Source of the DNA: an uncultured Pontibacter sp.
GTDB lineage: Bacteria > Bacteroidota > Bacteroidia > Cytophagales > Hymenobacteraceae
Reading direction: 5' to 3'
Assembly (NCBI RefSeq): GCF_947495565.1
Contig: NZ_CANLZM010000001.1
Span: 186,001 to 250,000, forward strand
DNA: 64,000 nt
This document shows positions 1-8,952 of the stretch, piece after piece (position 1 is the stretch's first letter; every line of letters begins with the position of its first letter). The notes under the pieces were generated by a model. It did no database searches. It saw only the letters and a program-made list of their open reading frames with translations, and was not told the DNA's origin. A program made the position numbers and the translations under genes.

Positions 1-249
1 GGTATTACCCTGGCCTGTGTTGGCAGTGATAATAGTATCGTTTTTTGAGCGGAACACTGCCAGACCTGGTAGTAAATAGTTGCCGTTTTTCCAGGTTGCT
101 GTACCGGTAGCGGGCAGCTGATCAAAATTTTGACTATAACTATTTTGGCGTGGTCCCATGCCTATTTGAGCCATAGCATCGGCAGAAATAAGCAGCAAGG
201 CACAACATAAGGCAGCTAGCTGCCAGGCAAGCGTAAAAGTTGTTTTCAT
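1..249 (-). CDS. Secreted protein, N-terminal fragment (runs off the window)
   Basis: The first 83 codons of a minus-strand gene starting at 249; the rest lies left of the window. The start MKTTFTLAWQLAALCCALLL, ending at a likely cleavage after AMAQ, is a clear signal peptide. The mature part begins with SQNFDQLPATGTATWKNG, which resembles the N-terminal block of large Bacteroidota exported proteins (often type IX secretion cargo) that start with a YxQNFDxLPxxGT pattern. The protein is therefore exported, but its function cannot be read from this fragment. It is divergent from the ArsR gene across about 280 bp, in which I see no clear promoter for this gene. Confidence 0.75.
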   Translation of the reverse strand, partial: MKTTFTLAWQLAALCCALLLISADAMAQIGMGPRQNSYSQNFDQLPATGTATWKNGNYLLPGLAVFRSKNDTIITANTGQGNT

Positions 250-485
250 TCGCTCGGAAAGAAGTTAGTGTGTTAAGTATCAGGCTGTACTAATATCTTA
301 TAATTACAGACCAAACTCTTTGCTTCTTCTTTTAGTTCAATCTGATTACAGTATTTTTTAACAAGCAGCTGGTGAATAATTTTTAGAAGTATTTTTCTGA
401 TAACCCTTATCTGCATTGCACTCATTTTGTACAAGCAGCGTAAAATCAGGAACTATAAGCACGCTGAGGATGTACTAAAGTTAAG

Positions 486-507
486 TACATGAAAATATGT
501 TCATGTA
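486..507. promoter_or_regulatory. Palindromic operator in front of the ArsR gene
   Basis: A perfect 8-bp inverted repeat, TACATGAA-AATATG-TTCATGTA, sits 26 bp upstream of the ATG at 533. AT-rich palindromes with a short spacer, close to the promoter, are the usual ArsR/SmtB binding sites. Autoregulation by the ArsR protein encoded next door is the inference. The palindrome covers the alternative upstream ATG at 497, which argues against that start. Confidence 0.55.
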
Positions 508-532
508 TAAGCTTACTTTAATATTACATGGC

Positions 533-838
533 ATGGGTACCTTAAAAGTTCGGGTGGACCAGAAAAAATTAGAGCGCGCCGCTTACGTGCTGAAGTGTGT
601 AGCACATCCGGTCCGCATCAGTATTATAGACCTGCTGGAGCAACGCGATAGACTGACTGTAAGTCAACTTCAGGAGGTGTTGCAGATAGAGCAGTCTTTG
701 CTGTCGCATCACCTTACCAATCTGCGCGACAAAGGTCTGGTAGATACGCAGCGTGAAGGCAAAAACGTGTTCTATTCACTTTCCGATTCCGCAGTCACCA
801 ATATTATCAGCGTTATTTACGGGGCGCGAAATCTATAA
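533..838 (+). CDS. ArsR/SmtB-family transcriptional regulator
   Basis: A small winged-helix DNA-binding protein of 101 residues from the ATG at 533. The pattern AHPVRISIIDLLEQ, followed by LTVSQLQEVLQIEQSLLSHHL and a wing ending in GKNVFYSL, is the classical ArsR fold. The metal motif CVCDL is absent and only one cysteine is visible (C22, in VLKCVAHP), so this is not a typical metal sensor. An upstream ATG at 497 is in frame, but it lies inside the palindrome at 486-507 and would add 12 non-conserved residues, so I reject it. The next gene encodes a rhodanese. ArsR-rhodanese pairs are known in sulfide/persulfide control (BigR, SqrR), but those sensors use two cysteines, so the signal here is uncertain. 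Confidence 0.88.
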   Translation: MGTLKVRVDQKKLERAAYVLKCVAHPVRISIIDLLEQRDRLTVSQLQEVLQIEQSLLSHHLTNLRDKGLVDTQREGKNVFYSLSDSAVTNIISVIYGARNL

Positions 839-927
839 ATCAGGCTTTAGTAGATGAAGCTTTCTTGCGCATAAAAAGGCAGGTATTATCTATCTTTACA
901 ATTAGAAGATTTAACAAAGTATAAAAC

Positions 928-1335
928 ATGAGAATATTAGCCATAAGCATACTTGTAGCCATACTTTTTAGCTGCGCTGGAGCTACGCCGCAAGGCCCGG
1001 TTCAAGTACAAAACATGTCTCCGGATGCGTTTAAAGAGCAAAACATGAACAGCAAAGCCGTGCTACTGGATGTTCGGACGCCCGAAGAGTTTTCTAGCGG
1101 CCATTTGGACGGGGCCATACTCTCAGACTTTAGAGGAGGCGACTTTGTACAGGATTTGCAGAACTGGGACAAGGATAAAGTATACTACCTTTACTGTGCA
1201 TCCGGTAACCGCAGCGGACAGGCCGCAGAACTGATGAAGCAAGCTGGTTTTAAGCATATCTATAATCTTGGCGCCTATAGAAGCCTAGAAGAAGCTGGCT
1301 TGCCAACCGAAAAAGGAAATGTAGACAATCAGTAA
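928..1335 (+). CDS. Rhodanese-domain lipoprotein
   Basis: A 135-residue single-domain rhodanese that probably handles sulfane sulfur in the periplasm. The N-terminus MRILAISILVAILFSC is a lipoprotein signal with the lipidated cysteine at residue 16. The rhodanese domain follows, with DVRTPEEFSSGHLDGAI early and the active-site loop CASGNRS, whose catalytic cysteine is residue 90. It lies 89 bp after the ArsR gene on the same strand and may be co-transcribed. The substrate cannot be told from sequence. A strong hairpin terminator follows, so the pair forms a closed unit. Confidence 0.88.
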   Translation: MRILAISILVAILFSCAGATPQGPVQVQNMSPDAFKEQNMNSKAVLLDVRTPEEFSSGHLDGAILSDFRGGDFVQDLQNWDKDKVYYLYCASGNRSGQAAELMKQAGFKHIYNLGAYRSLEEAGLPTEKGNVDNQ

Positions 1336-1353
1336 CAGCTTTTACAAGCTTGT

Positions 1354-1398
1354 AAAGGGGCAGGAAAGGCATTTGCATTTCCTGCCCCTTTAATTTTT
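1354..1398 (+). terminator. Intrinsic terminator after the rhodanese gene
   Basis: A 14-bp perfect stem (AAAGGGGCAGGAAA paired with TTTCCTGCCCCTTT) with a 10-nt loop, followed by an ATTTTTT tract. It closes the ArsR-rhodanese unit. Confidence 0.85.
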
Positions 1399-1582
1399 TG
1401 TATCATCATACTAGCTTAAGGCAAGCTGTACCTAAAATTATACATGCTTACCAGAGAGACTACATAAAGCATACAGAGTGCGGTCCAGAAAATCAAGTGA
1501 GCATTGGCTAATAATAATCCTAAATTTCTTGCAATATCATTATATCCTGATGTAACTTGAAGCGGAATTGGAGAAGAAGAAC

Positions 1583-2812
1583 ATGCGCGTACTACATACC
1601 TCAGACTGGCACCTAGGCCAGCGCCTCGTTAACCTGGAACGTACCGAAGAACACCAGCACTTCCTGAACTGGCTGCTGCAGACCATAGAGCAGGAGCGGG
1701 TAGAGGTGCTTTTAATGTCCGGGGATGTTTTCGATAATGGCGCACCCTCTAATACAGCCCTTAAACTGTATTATGATTTTCTGCGGAAAGTATGTGCTAC
1801 CTGCTGCCGCCATATTATAATTACAGGCGGCAACCATGATTCCATCTCTACTTTAAACGCACCTAAAGAGCTGCTGGAGTGTTTTAATATTTATGTTGTT
1901 GGTGGCGCTTCTTCAGATCCGCTGGATGAACTTATTGAATTGAAAAACGAACAGGGTGAGCTGCAACTGGCAGTTTGTGCCGTTCCTTTTCTCCGCGACC
2001 GCGATGTAAGGCTCTCAATGCCCGGCGAAAGCTTTGAGGAGCGGGAGCAGCGCATAAAGCAGGGTATAGCCGCACATTACAAAGCTTTCGTGCCGCACAT
2101 CCAAAAGTATAGACAGCAAAATATACCGGTTGTAGCCATGGGGCATTTGTTTGCCGCCGGCGGCTCCGCCTCCGAAAGTGAGAAAGAGATTCATGTAGGG
2201 AACCTCGGCCAAATAGGGGCAGACCAGTTTCCGAAAGAGTTTAATTATGTAGCGCTGGGGCACCTGCACCGCCCGCAGCAGGTAAACAACAGCTATCATA
2301 TCCGCTACTCCGGTTCTCCTATTCCGCTTAGCTTTAGCGAGGTAACGGATAAAAAAGTAGTCTTTATACTTGATTTTGAAAGCGGTAACCTGGCTGAGCT
2401 GCGCGAACTGGAAATACCCTGCTGCCGGAAGCTGGTACGCTTTAAAGGCTCTCTGGACAAGGTAAAACAGCAACTCGCCATCTACGATAATAGCGCTTAT
2501 ACTTTAACTGCATGGGCAGAGGTACAGCTGGAACTGGAGTCATACTTGCCAGACATGAACCAGCAGCTAGAGGAAGTACTAAACCTGAAAGCCGGAGAAC
2601 TGCAGTTGCTTATCCACCGCCCGCCCATTATCCAGAAAGCCGCTCAAACTTTGGAGCAGCAGGTGCAGGAGGAAGCAGATTTGCATACCCTCCGCGAGCA
2701 GGATGTGTTTCTGAAACGCTGCCAAAGTACATTTCCTGATGCAGACCATGCGGAGTTGCTGTCTACTTTCTCGGAACTGCTGGAGCTTATGGGGCAGGAG
2801 CAGGAGAGTTGA
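1583..2812 (+). CDS. sbcD: Nuclease subunit SbcD (Mre11-like)
   Basis: Metallophosphatase-type nuclease subunit of the SbcCD complex, which cleaves hairpins and protein-blocked DNA ends. The Mre11 phosphoesterase motifs are present in order: HTSDWHLGQ at residues 5-13, SGDVFDNG, GGNHDS, a GHL motif, and HVGNLGQIGADQF...ALGHLHRPQ. The length of 409 residues matches the family. I start at the ATG at 1583 because MRVLHTSDWHLG is the canonical N-terminus; the TTG five codons upstream adds nothing conserved. sbcC follows 241 bp downstream, an unusually large gap for this pair, and the gap holds a repeat element. Confidence 0.95.
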   Translation: MRVLHTSDWHLGQRLVNLERTEEHQHFLNWLLQTIEQERVEVLLMSGDVFDNGAPSNTALKLYYDFLRKVCATCCRHIIITGGNHDSISTLNAPKELLECFNIYVVGGASSDPLDELIELKNEQGELQLAVCAVPFLRDRDVRLSMPGESFEEREQRIKQGIAAHYKAFVPHIQKYRQQNIPVVAMGHLFAAGGSASESEKEIHVGNLGQIGADQFPKEFNYVALGHLHRPQQVNNSYHIRYSGSPIPLSFSEVTDKKVVFILDFESGNLAELRELEIPCCRKLVRFKGSLDKVKQQLAIYDNSAYTLTAWAEVQLELESYLPDMNQQLEEVLNLKAGELQLLIHRPPIIQKAAQTLEQQVQEEADLHTLREQDVFLKRCQSTFPDADHAELLSTFSELLELMGQEQES

Positions 2813-2886
2813 AGTGTATGGAGTATAACGAGCTGGCGGTGCCCGAATGTCCCGCAAGCGTCTGTTTCAGCTATAAAGATAAATTA

Positions 2887-3006
2887 TCAGAATCAGGATT
2901 TACAGGATAAATAAATTGGCAGGAATAAAAGTTAGCATCAGCACTTTGTGCTAGTGCTAAATATGAAATCCTGTTGATCCTCATACTTTGTAAATCCTGA
3001 TTCTGA
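2887..3006. repeat. Nested inverted-repeat element between sbcD and sbcC
   Basis: An 18-bp perfect inverted repeat (TCAGAATCAGGATTTACA at 2887-2904 and its complement at 2989-3006) encloses 84 bp. Inside is a second hairpin with 13-nt arms at 2932-2944 and 2948-2960 (11 of 13 paired, 3-nt loop). The element has no coding capacity. The CAGGATTTACAGGAT pattern resembles short dispersed intergenic repeats of other Bacteroidota. It fills the space between two genes that are normally coupled. Confidence 0.75.
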
Positions 3007-3053
3007 CATGTATAAGATCAGCAAGATTTAGAAATAGTTACTACCCGCTTCCC

Positions 3054-6000
3054 ATGAAAATCCTTTCTGTCCGCTTCCAGAACCTGAACTCGCTTAAAGG
3101 TGAGCATGAGATCCGCTTTGACCAAAGCCCACTGGTGGAGGCGGGGCTGTTCGCTATAACTGGGCCAACTGGTGCCGGCAAAACCACCATTCTGGATGCC
3201 ATTACCGTTGGGTTGTATGGGCTGGTGCACCGCCACAGCAATGATAAGCCTCTGGAACTGATGACGCGCCACACAGCCGAATGTTATTCTGAGGTTGAGT
3301 TTGAGGCGGATGGCAAACGCTACCGCTCCAAGTGGCACCTGCGCCGCAGCCGGGGCAAAGTAGACGGCAACATACAGCCGGTGCACATGGAGCTGTATAC
3401 TTTTGAGGAAGATACTTTATTTGATCTGAAGCCAAGTGAGGTTCCCGGTAAAATAGCAGAGCTCTGCGGGCTGGACTATAACCAGTTTTTGCGCTCGGTG
3501 ATGCTCTCACAGGGAGATTTTGCACGTTTCCTGAAGGCCAGCCCAAACGAGCGCAGCAGCCTTTTAGAGAAAATAACAGATACGGGCATCTATTCTGATA
3601 TCTCAAAATTTGCTTACGAAAAGGCAAAGCAGGAGCGCCTGAAGCAGGAAACTATGGAGCGGCGGCTGCAGGACACCCAGCTTCTGCCGGAAGAGCAGCG
3701 GCTGGCGTACAGCCAAAGTATAAAAGATCTGTCTGAACAGGAAGCCATACTTCAGGTTGATATTACAAAGCTGCAGGAGAAGGTGCAGTGGCTGCAGCAG
3801 GTGGCACAGCTGCAGCTAAAGCAGGAGCAACACCAGGCAAACCTGCAAGTGCAGGAGCAGAAACTAGCCCAACTGCAACCCGAATTTAAAAAACTGCATG
3901 CGCACGAGCAGGCGCATCAGTTTGTGGGTGAGCTAGCCGAAATCCGCAGTGCTAACAGCAAAGTAGTAGAGGTGCAGGAAGAGCTGCAAACACTTCAGAA
4001 ACGCGTGCCCGCTCTGGATACAGAGCTAGAAGCCGCCGGTAAAATTGCAAACGAGGCTACCAATGCGCACCAGACACAGGAGGAGGCGCTTCAGAAACTG
4101 GAGCCGCTGCTGGCACAGGTCAGCCGCCTGGACCACCAGCTGCAAAGCATCCGCGACTCATATAGCAAAAACAAAACTGCTTACATGAACTCTGAGCAGC
4201 AACTGCAGCAAGAGCAAGCGCAGCTGCAAACCAAACAGCAGGAGTTGGAAAAGCTGACGCAAGAGGCGACAAGTATAAAAAGCTGGCTTGAGCAGAACGA
4301 GAAGCTACAAGACCTGAAAGAGCATTTGCCTGAGTTCAAGGCCACTCTTCGCGATTTGCAGGAGGTGGAGCAGCGCATAAAGCGCAGCCAGCAGGAGCAG
4401 CAGGAGCTAAACCAGCAGCGGCAGCACGAGGCAAAGCAACTAACTGAACTGCAGCAGCAACAGGCACAGCAGCAGGAGCAACAGCAACAGCTGCATCAGC
4501 AGAAAGAAGAAAAGCTATCGCAGCTGCAAAGTATACTTGCCGATAAAAGTATGGAAGAGCTGGAGCAGGCGGCGCAAACGCAACCGGCTTTAATGGCAAC
4601 CTATGAACGCCTGCAGGAACTGGCGCAGCAGCATGCAGGGTATCAGCAAAAATTACATCAAGTTGATGAAAAGCTAACGCAGCTGGGGCAGCAGGCAAAG
4701 ACAACAAGTATAAAATTAAAAGAGAGCCAAACAAAGTATAAACAGGCAGAAGAACACCTGCAGGCGCTTCAGAAACTGGTGCAGCTGCAACAGCAGATCC
4801 AGCAGTATGAGTCAGCGCGCCATACTTTAACACAAGGTGAACACTGTCCGCTTTGCGGCTCTGAGCACCATCCTTTTGCTGAGGCTGGTTATACTTTTGA
4901 TTTGCCGGAAGAGGTGCAGAAACGCGACCAGCAGCATACATTGGTAAAGGAACTGGAGAGAAGTATAAACCAAATGCAGTTGCAGCAAGAGGCTTTGGAG
5001 CAGAAGCAGCAGTTGGGACTTACGGCTAGGTCAGAAGCAGCAGCCGAATTGCAACGCCTGAACCTGACTTTTGAGCAGTTCTCAAAAATCCTTCCGGATA
5101 GTATAACAATTGCTGATGTAGAGCAGCTGGCAAAACTACGGCAGGCGCAGCAGGAGTCAGCTACGGCTTTGCAGCATCAGCTGGCGCAGGCGCGTAGCCT
5201 GGGCCGGGAGGTGGAAAGTATAAACCAACAGTTGCAGAAACTCAGGGAGGCACAGGTGCAGGCGCAAGCTAATGCTAACCAGCTGCAAAATTCAGATAGA
5301 CTGCTGGAGGCCCAATGGCAGAAGCTACAGGTTATACTTACCGATGAGCAGGAGCAACAGCAGGCGCATACCCAAACCGCCGCATCCTTTGCCGCTACTT
5401 TCGGAATGAAATTTAATCCGGAAGAAAAGTTTGTCTTGCAGCAGGCCCTGGAGCAGCAAGCAGCCTCTTACACTCAAAAGCAGCAGGCGCTGGAGAGTAT
5501 GCGCGAGAAGTATATTGAGCTGAAAGAGCTGGTGAAGAACCTGAACGCCAACACACAGCAAAAGCAGAAAGAGCAGGAAGAGCGCCGGCAGGCACTGACA
5601 GAGGAGCATGAACAGCTAACGCAGCAGAAAGCAGAGCGGCAGAAGCTTTTCGGCGACAAAAGCCCGGATCAGGAAAGGCAGCTGGCGCAACAGGAGCTGA
5701 AAAAACTGGCAACTCAAGCTGAGGAGGCGCGCCGTGCCCAACTGCAGAAGCAGCAGGAACTACAGGAAGCGCGTTTCCGGCACGTAGACTGCCAGCAGAA
5801 ACATCAGCAAAACACATCTGTACTTGATGAGCTACGCCGCGGGCTGCTGCAGGTGCTACAGCAGAAAGGCATAGAAACCATTGAGGCACTGAGCCAGATG
5901 CTGCTCCACCGCGATGAGGCTGACCGCCTTGCCAACCTGAAGGCACAAACTGAAAAGCATCTGACGGAGCTTCGCAAATCCTTGCGCGATGTGCAGCAGG

Positions 6001-6704
6001 AACTTAGCCAGGAGCAGGAAAAGCAGTTGACAGATGAAAGTTTGGCAACTCTGCAACAGCAGCAACAGGAAAAGGTAGAGCAGCAGCGCGAACTGATCTC
6101 TCAGCGGGCCAGGCATCAGCAGCTGCTGGAGCAGGACGCGCAGCAGCGGGAAAAGAACAGGGAGCTGGCCGAACAGCTAAAAACGCAGCAGCTTGTTTAC
6201 CACCGCTGGTCGCAGCTGGCAGACCTGATCGGTTCAGCTGACGGAAACAAGTTCAGCCGCTTTGCGCAAGGGCTTACGCTGGCAAGGCTGGTGGAGCTGG
6301 CAAACCGCCACCTGCAAAAGCTTAACGACCGTTACCGAATCCTGAAATCTTCTGCAGAAGACCTGGAGCTGCTCATCGTTGATTTGTACCAGGCGGAAGC
6401 TGTGCGGCCTATGAACACACTTTCAGGAGGCGAGAGCTTTTTGGTGAGTTTAGCGCTGGCTTTGGGACTGTCTGATCTTGCAGGTCGGCGTACCCAAATC
6501 AACTCCTTATTTATTGACGAAGGCTTCGGAACATTGGACGGTGAAACGCTGGATGCTGCCATCTCAACTTTAGAAAATCTGCAGGCCAGCGGCAAAATGA
6601 TTGGTATCATCTCGCATGTGGAGGCTTTAAAAGAGCGTATCAGCACACAGATAAAGATACAGCGGCAAGCAGGAGGTGTAAGCAAAGTGGCAGTTACTGG
6701 TTAA
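3054..6704 (+). CDS. sbcC: Exonuclease SbcC, SMC-like ATPase (Rad50-like)
   Basis: ATPase and coiled-coil subunit of SbcCD. It has 1216 residues. Walker A is GPTGAGKT at residues 37-44. Long glutamine-rich coiled coils flank the zinc hook CPLC at residues 598-601. The ABC signature LSGGES is at 1123-1128 and Walker B FIDEGFGTLD near 1153-1162. The coiled-coil parts are extremely rich in Gln, Glu and Leu, which produces several long spurious antisense reading frames. Some dozen copies of AGTATA/TATACT occur inside the coding sequence, usually read as Ser-Ile (AGT ATA) or Ile-Leu (ATA CTT). Confidence 0.96.
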   Translation: MKILSVRFQNLNSLKGEHEIRFDQSPLVEAGLFAITGPTGAGKTTILDAITVGLYGLVHRHSNDKPLELMTRHTAECYSEVEFEADGKRYRSKWHLRRSRGKVDGNIQPVHMELYTFEEDTLFDLKPSEVPGKIAELCGLDYNQFLRSVMLSQGDFARFLKASPNERSSLLEKITDTGIYSDISKFAYEKAKQERLKQETMERRLQDTQLLPEEQRLAYSQSIKDLSEQEAILQVDITKLQEKVQWLQQVAQLQLKQEQHQANLQVQEQKLAQLQPEFKKLHAHEQAHQFVGELAEIRSANSKVVEVQEELQTLQKRVPALDTELEAAGKIANEATNAHQTQEEALQKLEPLLAQVSRLDHQLQSIRDSYSKNKTAYMNSEQQLQQEQAQLQTKQQELEKLTQEATSIKSWLEQNEKLQDLKEHLPEFKATLRDLQEVEQRIKRSQQEQQELNQQRQHEAKQLTELQQQQAQQQEQQQQLHQQKEEKLSQLQSILADKSMEELEQAAQTQPALMATYERLQELAQQHAGYQQKLHQVDEKLTQLGQQAKTTSIKLKESQTKYKQAEEHLQALQKLVQLQQQIQQYESARHTLTQGEHCPLCGSEHHPFAEAGYTFDLPEEVQKRDQQHTLVKELERSINQMQLQQEALEQKQQLGLTARSEAAAELQRLNLTFEQFSKILPDSITIADVEQLAKLRQAQQESATALQHQLAQARSLGREVESINQQLQKLREAQVQAQANANQLQNSDRLLEAQWQKLQVILTDEQEQQQAHTQTAASFAATFGMKFNPEEKFVLQQALEQQAASYTQKQQALESMREKYIELKELVKNLNANTQQKQKEQEERRQALTEEHEQLTQQKAERQKLFGDKSPDQERQLAQQELKKLATQAEEARRAQLQKQQELQEARFRHVDCQQKHQQNTSVLDELRRGLLQVLQQKGIETIEALSQMLLHRDEADRLANLKAQTEKHLTELRKSLRDVQQELSQEQEKQLTDESLATLQQQQQEKVEQQRELISQRARHQQLLEQDAQQREKNRELAEQLKTQQLVYHRWSQLADLIGSADGNKFSRFAQGLTLARLVELANRHLQKLNDRYRILKSSAEDLELLIVDLYQAEAVRPMNTLSGGESFLVSLALALGLSDLAGRRTQINSLFIDEGFGTLDGETLDAAISTLENLQASGKMIGIISHVEALKERISTQIKIQRQAGGVSKVAVTG

Positions 6705-6824
6705 TGGATAGCTTAAAACTTATACTTATCAGGCGTATCTAAAGTTGATCTCATTTTCAGAGTAAAAGAATAAAATCTTAAACTGGACATTTTAAATTAC
6801 CTATATATTATTTCAATAAATTTA

Positions 6825-6832
6825 TATATTTG
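6825..6832 (+). promoter_or_regulatory. Bacteroidota -7 box for the sensor kinase gene
   Basis: TATATTTG matches the TAnnTTTG consensus and ends 20 bp before the ATG at 6853, which predicts a start site near 6839. I see no good TTG at the -33 position. Confidence 0.5.
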
Positions 6833-6852
6833 TTGTAGGCAATCCTCTGTAA

Positions 6853-8859
6853 ATGAAGCATATCATACTTATAGGCCTTTTATTGGTTATTTTTACTGCT
6901 CAAGCTCAGTCCGATAAAGTAGCAGAGGCGGAAGCTAAAATGGCAGCAGTCCAAGATCTGGATAAGGAGATATTTTTGCTATGTGAACTCACCAAGCAAT
7001 TCTGGAATTCCTCTTTTAGTACTTCTTTAATGTACGGCAATAAAGCTATAAAATTGGCTCAGGAGTTAGGTAACCAAAAAGGGCTGGCGCTTGCTTACAA
7101 CAACGTTGGGGTTGCGTATGACATCTACGGGAACTACAGCGAAGCCAGTAGCTACTATTATAAATCTCTGCAGATAAGAGAGGCCATCGGCGATTCTGCA
7201 GGGCTGAGTGCTAGCTACAACAACATTGCCTCCATCTTTGCTACGCAAGGCGACTATATCAAGTCTATAGAGCTTTATACTGCTTCCATGGAAATATCGG
7301 AGGCCATACACGACACAATAGCTGTAGCGCATGCTTTAGGCAATTTAGGTAACGTTTATCAGCAGCAAAAAGACTTAGACAGAGCCTTAGACTACTCATT
7401 GCGCGGCATTCAGCTTTTTAAGCCAGAACAAGAAGCAAGCTCACTTATCAGCTTAAATAATATAGGCTTTATTTATTCTGAGATAGGCGAATGGGGGAAG
7501 GCGCTGACTTACCATAACAAAGCTTTAAGCATTTCCAGAAAAATTGGGAGCACCTTAGATGAGGCTTACTCTCTAAGCGGCATGGCAAAAGCTTACATGA
7601 CTGCCGATAAACCTGAAATGGCGCTGCCTTACGCACTCAAAAATGTGGAGTTGCTCCTAGAACTCAACTCTAAAGATGAAGTAAAAATTGGCGCTGAGCT
7701 GCTCAACAATCTTTACGTCAAACTAGGAGATTACGAGAACGCACACAAATACTTAACCCTGCAGAACCAGTATGCAGACAGTGTGCAGGCGGCGGCGGTA
7801 AAAACAAAGTTGTCCGAGCTTGAATTTAAGTATGAGAATGAAAAAGCCGCACAGGAAAACTTGCTGCTAAAGGCTCAGACTAACCTGCAGCAGCAGATGA
7901 TTCAGCGAAGAAACACGGCACAATTATTTACTGGGGCTTTGTTGCTGCTGGTTGGCGCCTTGGCTGTGGTGTTCTTTATGGGCCGCCGGCGTAAGCACAA
8001 ACTCAATGACCTGCTGATACAAAAGAACAAGGATGTGTTAGATCATAGTATTGCCTTAACCTCTCAGAAAGAGCGGCTGGCCAGCCAGGCGGAGCTGCTT
8101 CGGGAGCAGAAAGAGGAGCTCGAAAAACTAAATTCTGTAAAAGACAAGCTTTTCTCTGTCATCGCCCATGACCTTAAAGGCCCTCTTACTTCGCTGCAAG
8201 GCTTGCTGCAGCTTATCGCAAAAGACGCTGTTCCGCCGGATAAGCTAAAGCCTTTTATGGCTTCTCTTGAGGCCAGCCAGCAAAACTCACTTTGGCTGCT
8301 GGATAACCTGCTTCTTTGGTCGCGTATGCAAATGCGTGGTTTAACGGTAAAGCCGGAAGCTACCGAACTTAGCACACTGGTGCAGCAGAACATCCGTTTA
8401 CTTGGGCCACAGGCAAATTCCAAGAACATCAACTTTGCATATGATATTGCAGAGTCTCATATCCTGTACGCTGACAAGGAAATGGCCAACTTAGTGTTGC
8501 GTAACCTGTTAGCCAACGCTATTAAATTCAGTAAAACGGGTGGAAGCATATTTATAGACTCCCAGCTTCAAGATGATTCTGTTACTATAACTGTAAGAGA
8601 TACGGGGATAGGTATTTCTGCCGAGAAGCTTGCCCTACTTTTTAGTGGCAACAGCACCAGTAGCAAAGGAACTGCCGATGAGAAAGGGAGCGGGCTAGGT
8701 CTTCAGCTTTGTCAGTACTTTATAGATCGTAACGGCGGCAGCATTTGGGTTGAAAGTGAGCTGGGTCAAGGCAGTACGTTTTATTTTAAGCTTCCTGCTT
8801 TTGATTTCTGCTCAATAGAACCTGTATCAAACCAAACAGAGGCTATAGAAATAGCTTAA
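6853..8859 (+). CDS. TPR-repeat sensor histidine kinase
   Basis: A 668-residue membrane sensor kinase of the kind common in Bacteroidota. It has a signal peptide (ending TAQAQ) and a periplasmic stretch of TPR-like repeats with recurrent A..Y.N.G..Y...G.Y..A patterns over residues 70-310. One transmembrane helix follows near 357-376, then a short coiled coil. The HisKA domain has phospho-acceptor H439 in FSVIAHDLKGPL, and the HATPase domain has NLLANAIKFS, DTGIGIS and GSGLGLQLC. No receiver domain or response regulator gene is adjacent, so it is an orphan here and its partner and signal are unknown. Confidence 0.9.
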   Translation: MKHIILIGLLLVIFTAQAQSDKVAEAEAKMAAVQDLDKEIFLLCELTKQFWNSSFSTSLMYGNKAIKLAQELGNQKGLALAYNNVGVAYDIYGNYSEASSYYYKSLQIREAIGDSAGLSASYNNIASIFATQGDYIKSIELYTASMEISEAIHDTIAVAHALGNLGNVYQQQKDLDRALDYSLRGIQLFKPEQEASSLISLNNIGFIYSEIGEWGKALTYHNKALSISRKIGSTLDEAYSLSGMAKAYMTADKPEMALPYALKNVELLLELNSKDEVKIGAELLNNLYVKLGDYENAHKYLTLQNQYADSVQAAAVKTKLSELEFKYENEKAAQENLLLKAQTNLQQQMIQRRNTAQLFTGALLLLVGALAVVFFMGRRRKHKLNDLLIQKNKDVLDHSIALTSQKERLASQAELLREQKEELEKLNSVKDKLFSVIAHDLKGPLTSLQGLLQLIAKDAVPPDKLKPFMASLEASQQNSLWLLDNLLLWSRMQMRGLTVKPEATELSTLVQQNIRLLGPQANSKNINFAYDIAESHILYADKEMANLVLRNLLANAIKFSKTGGSIFIDSQLQDDSVTITVRDTGIGISAEKLALLFSGNSTSSKGTADEKGSGLGLQLCQYFIDRNGGSIWVESELGQGSTFYFKLPAFDFCSIEPVSNQTEAIEIA

Positions 8860-8952
8860 CATATGCCGTACTGTTTGCTCTTAGCTGTTCATACGTATAC
8901 TTTTGTGGCGCATGGCTATATCAGCCGTAAACTAAAGTATACTTTATAAGAG

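Noticed and set aside
497-532. Upstream ATG for the ArsR gene
   Set aside because: It lies inside the palindromic operator and adds residues without conservation; ATG 533 fits the family start.
4336-4941. Long minus-strand reading frame (201 codons) opposite sbcC
   Set aside because: Its Ala/Pro/Val-rich translation is the mirror of Gln- and Leu-rich coiled-coil codons; sbcC is certain from its motifs.
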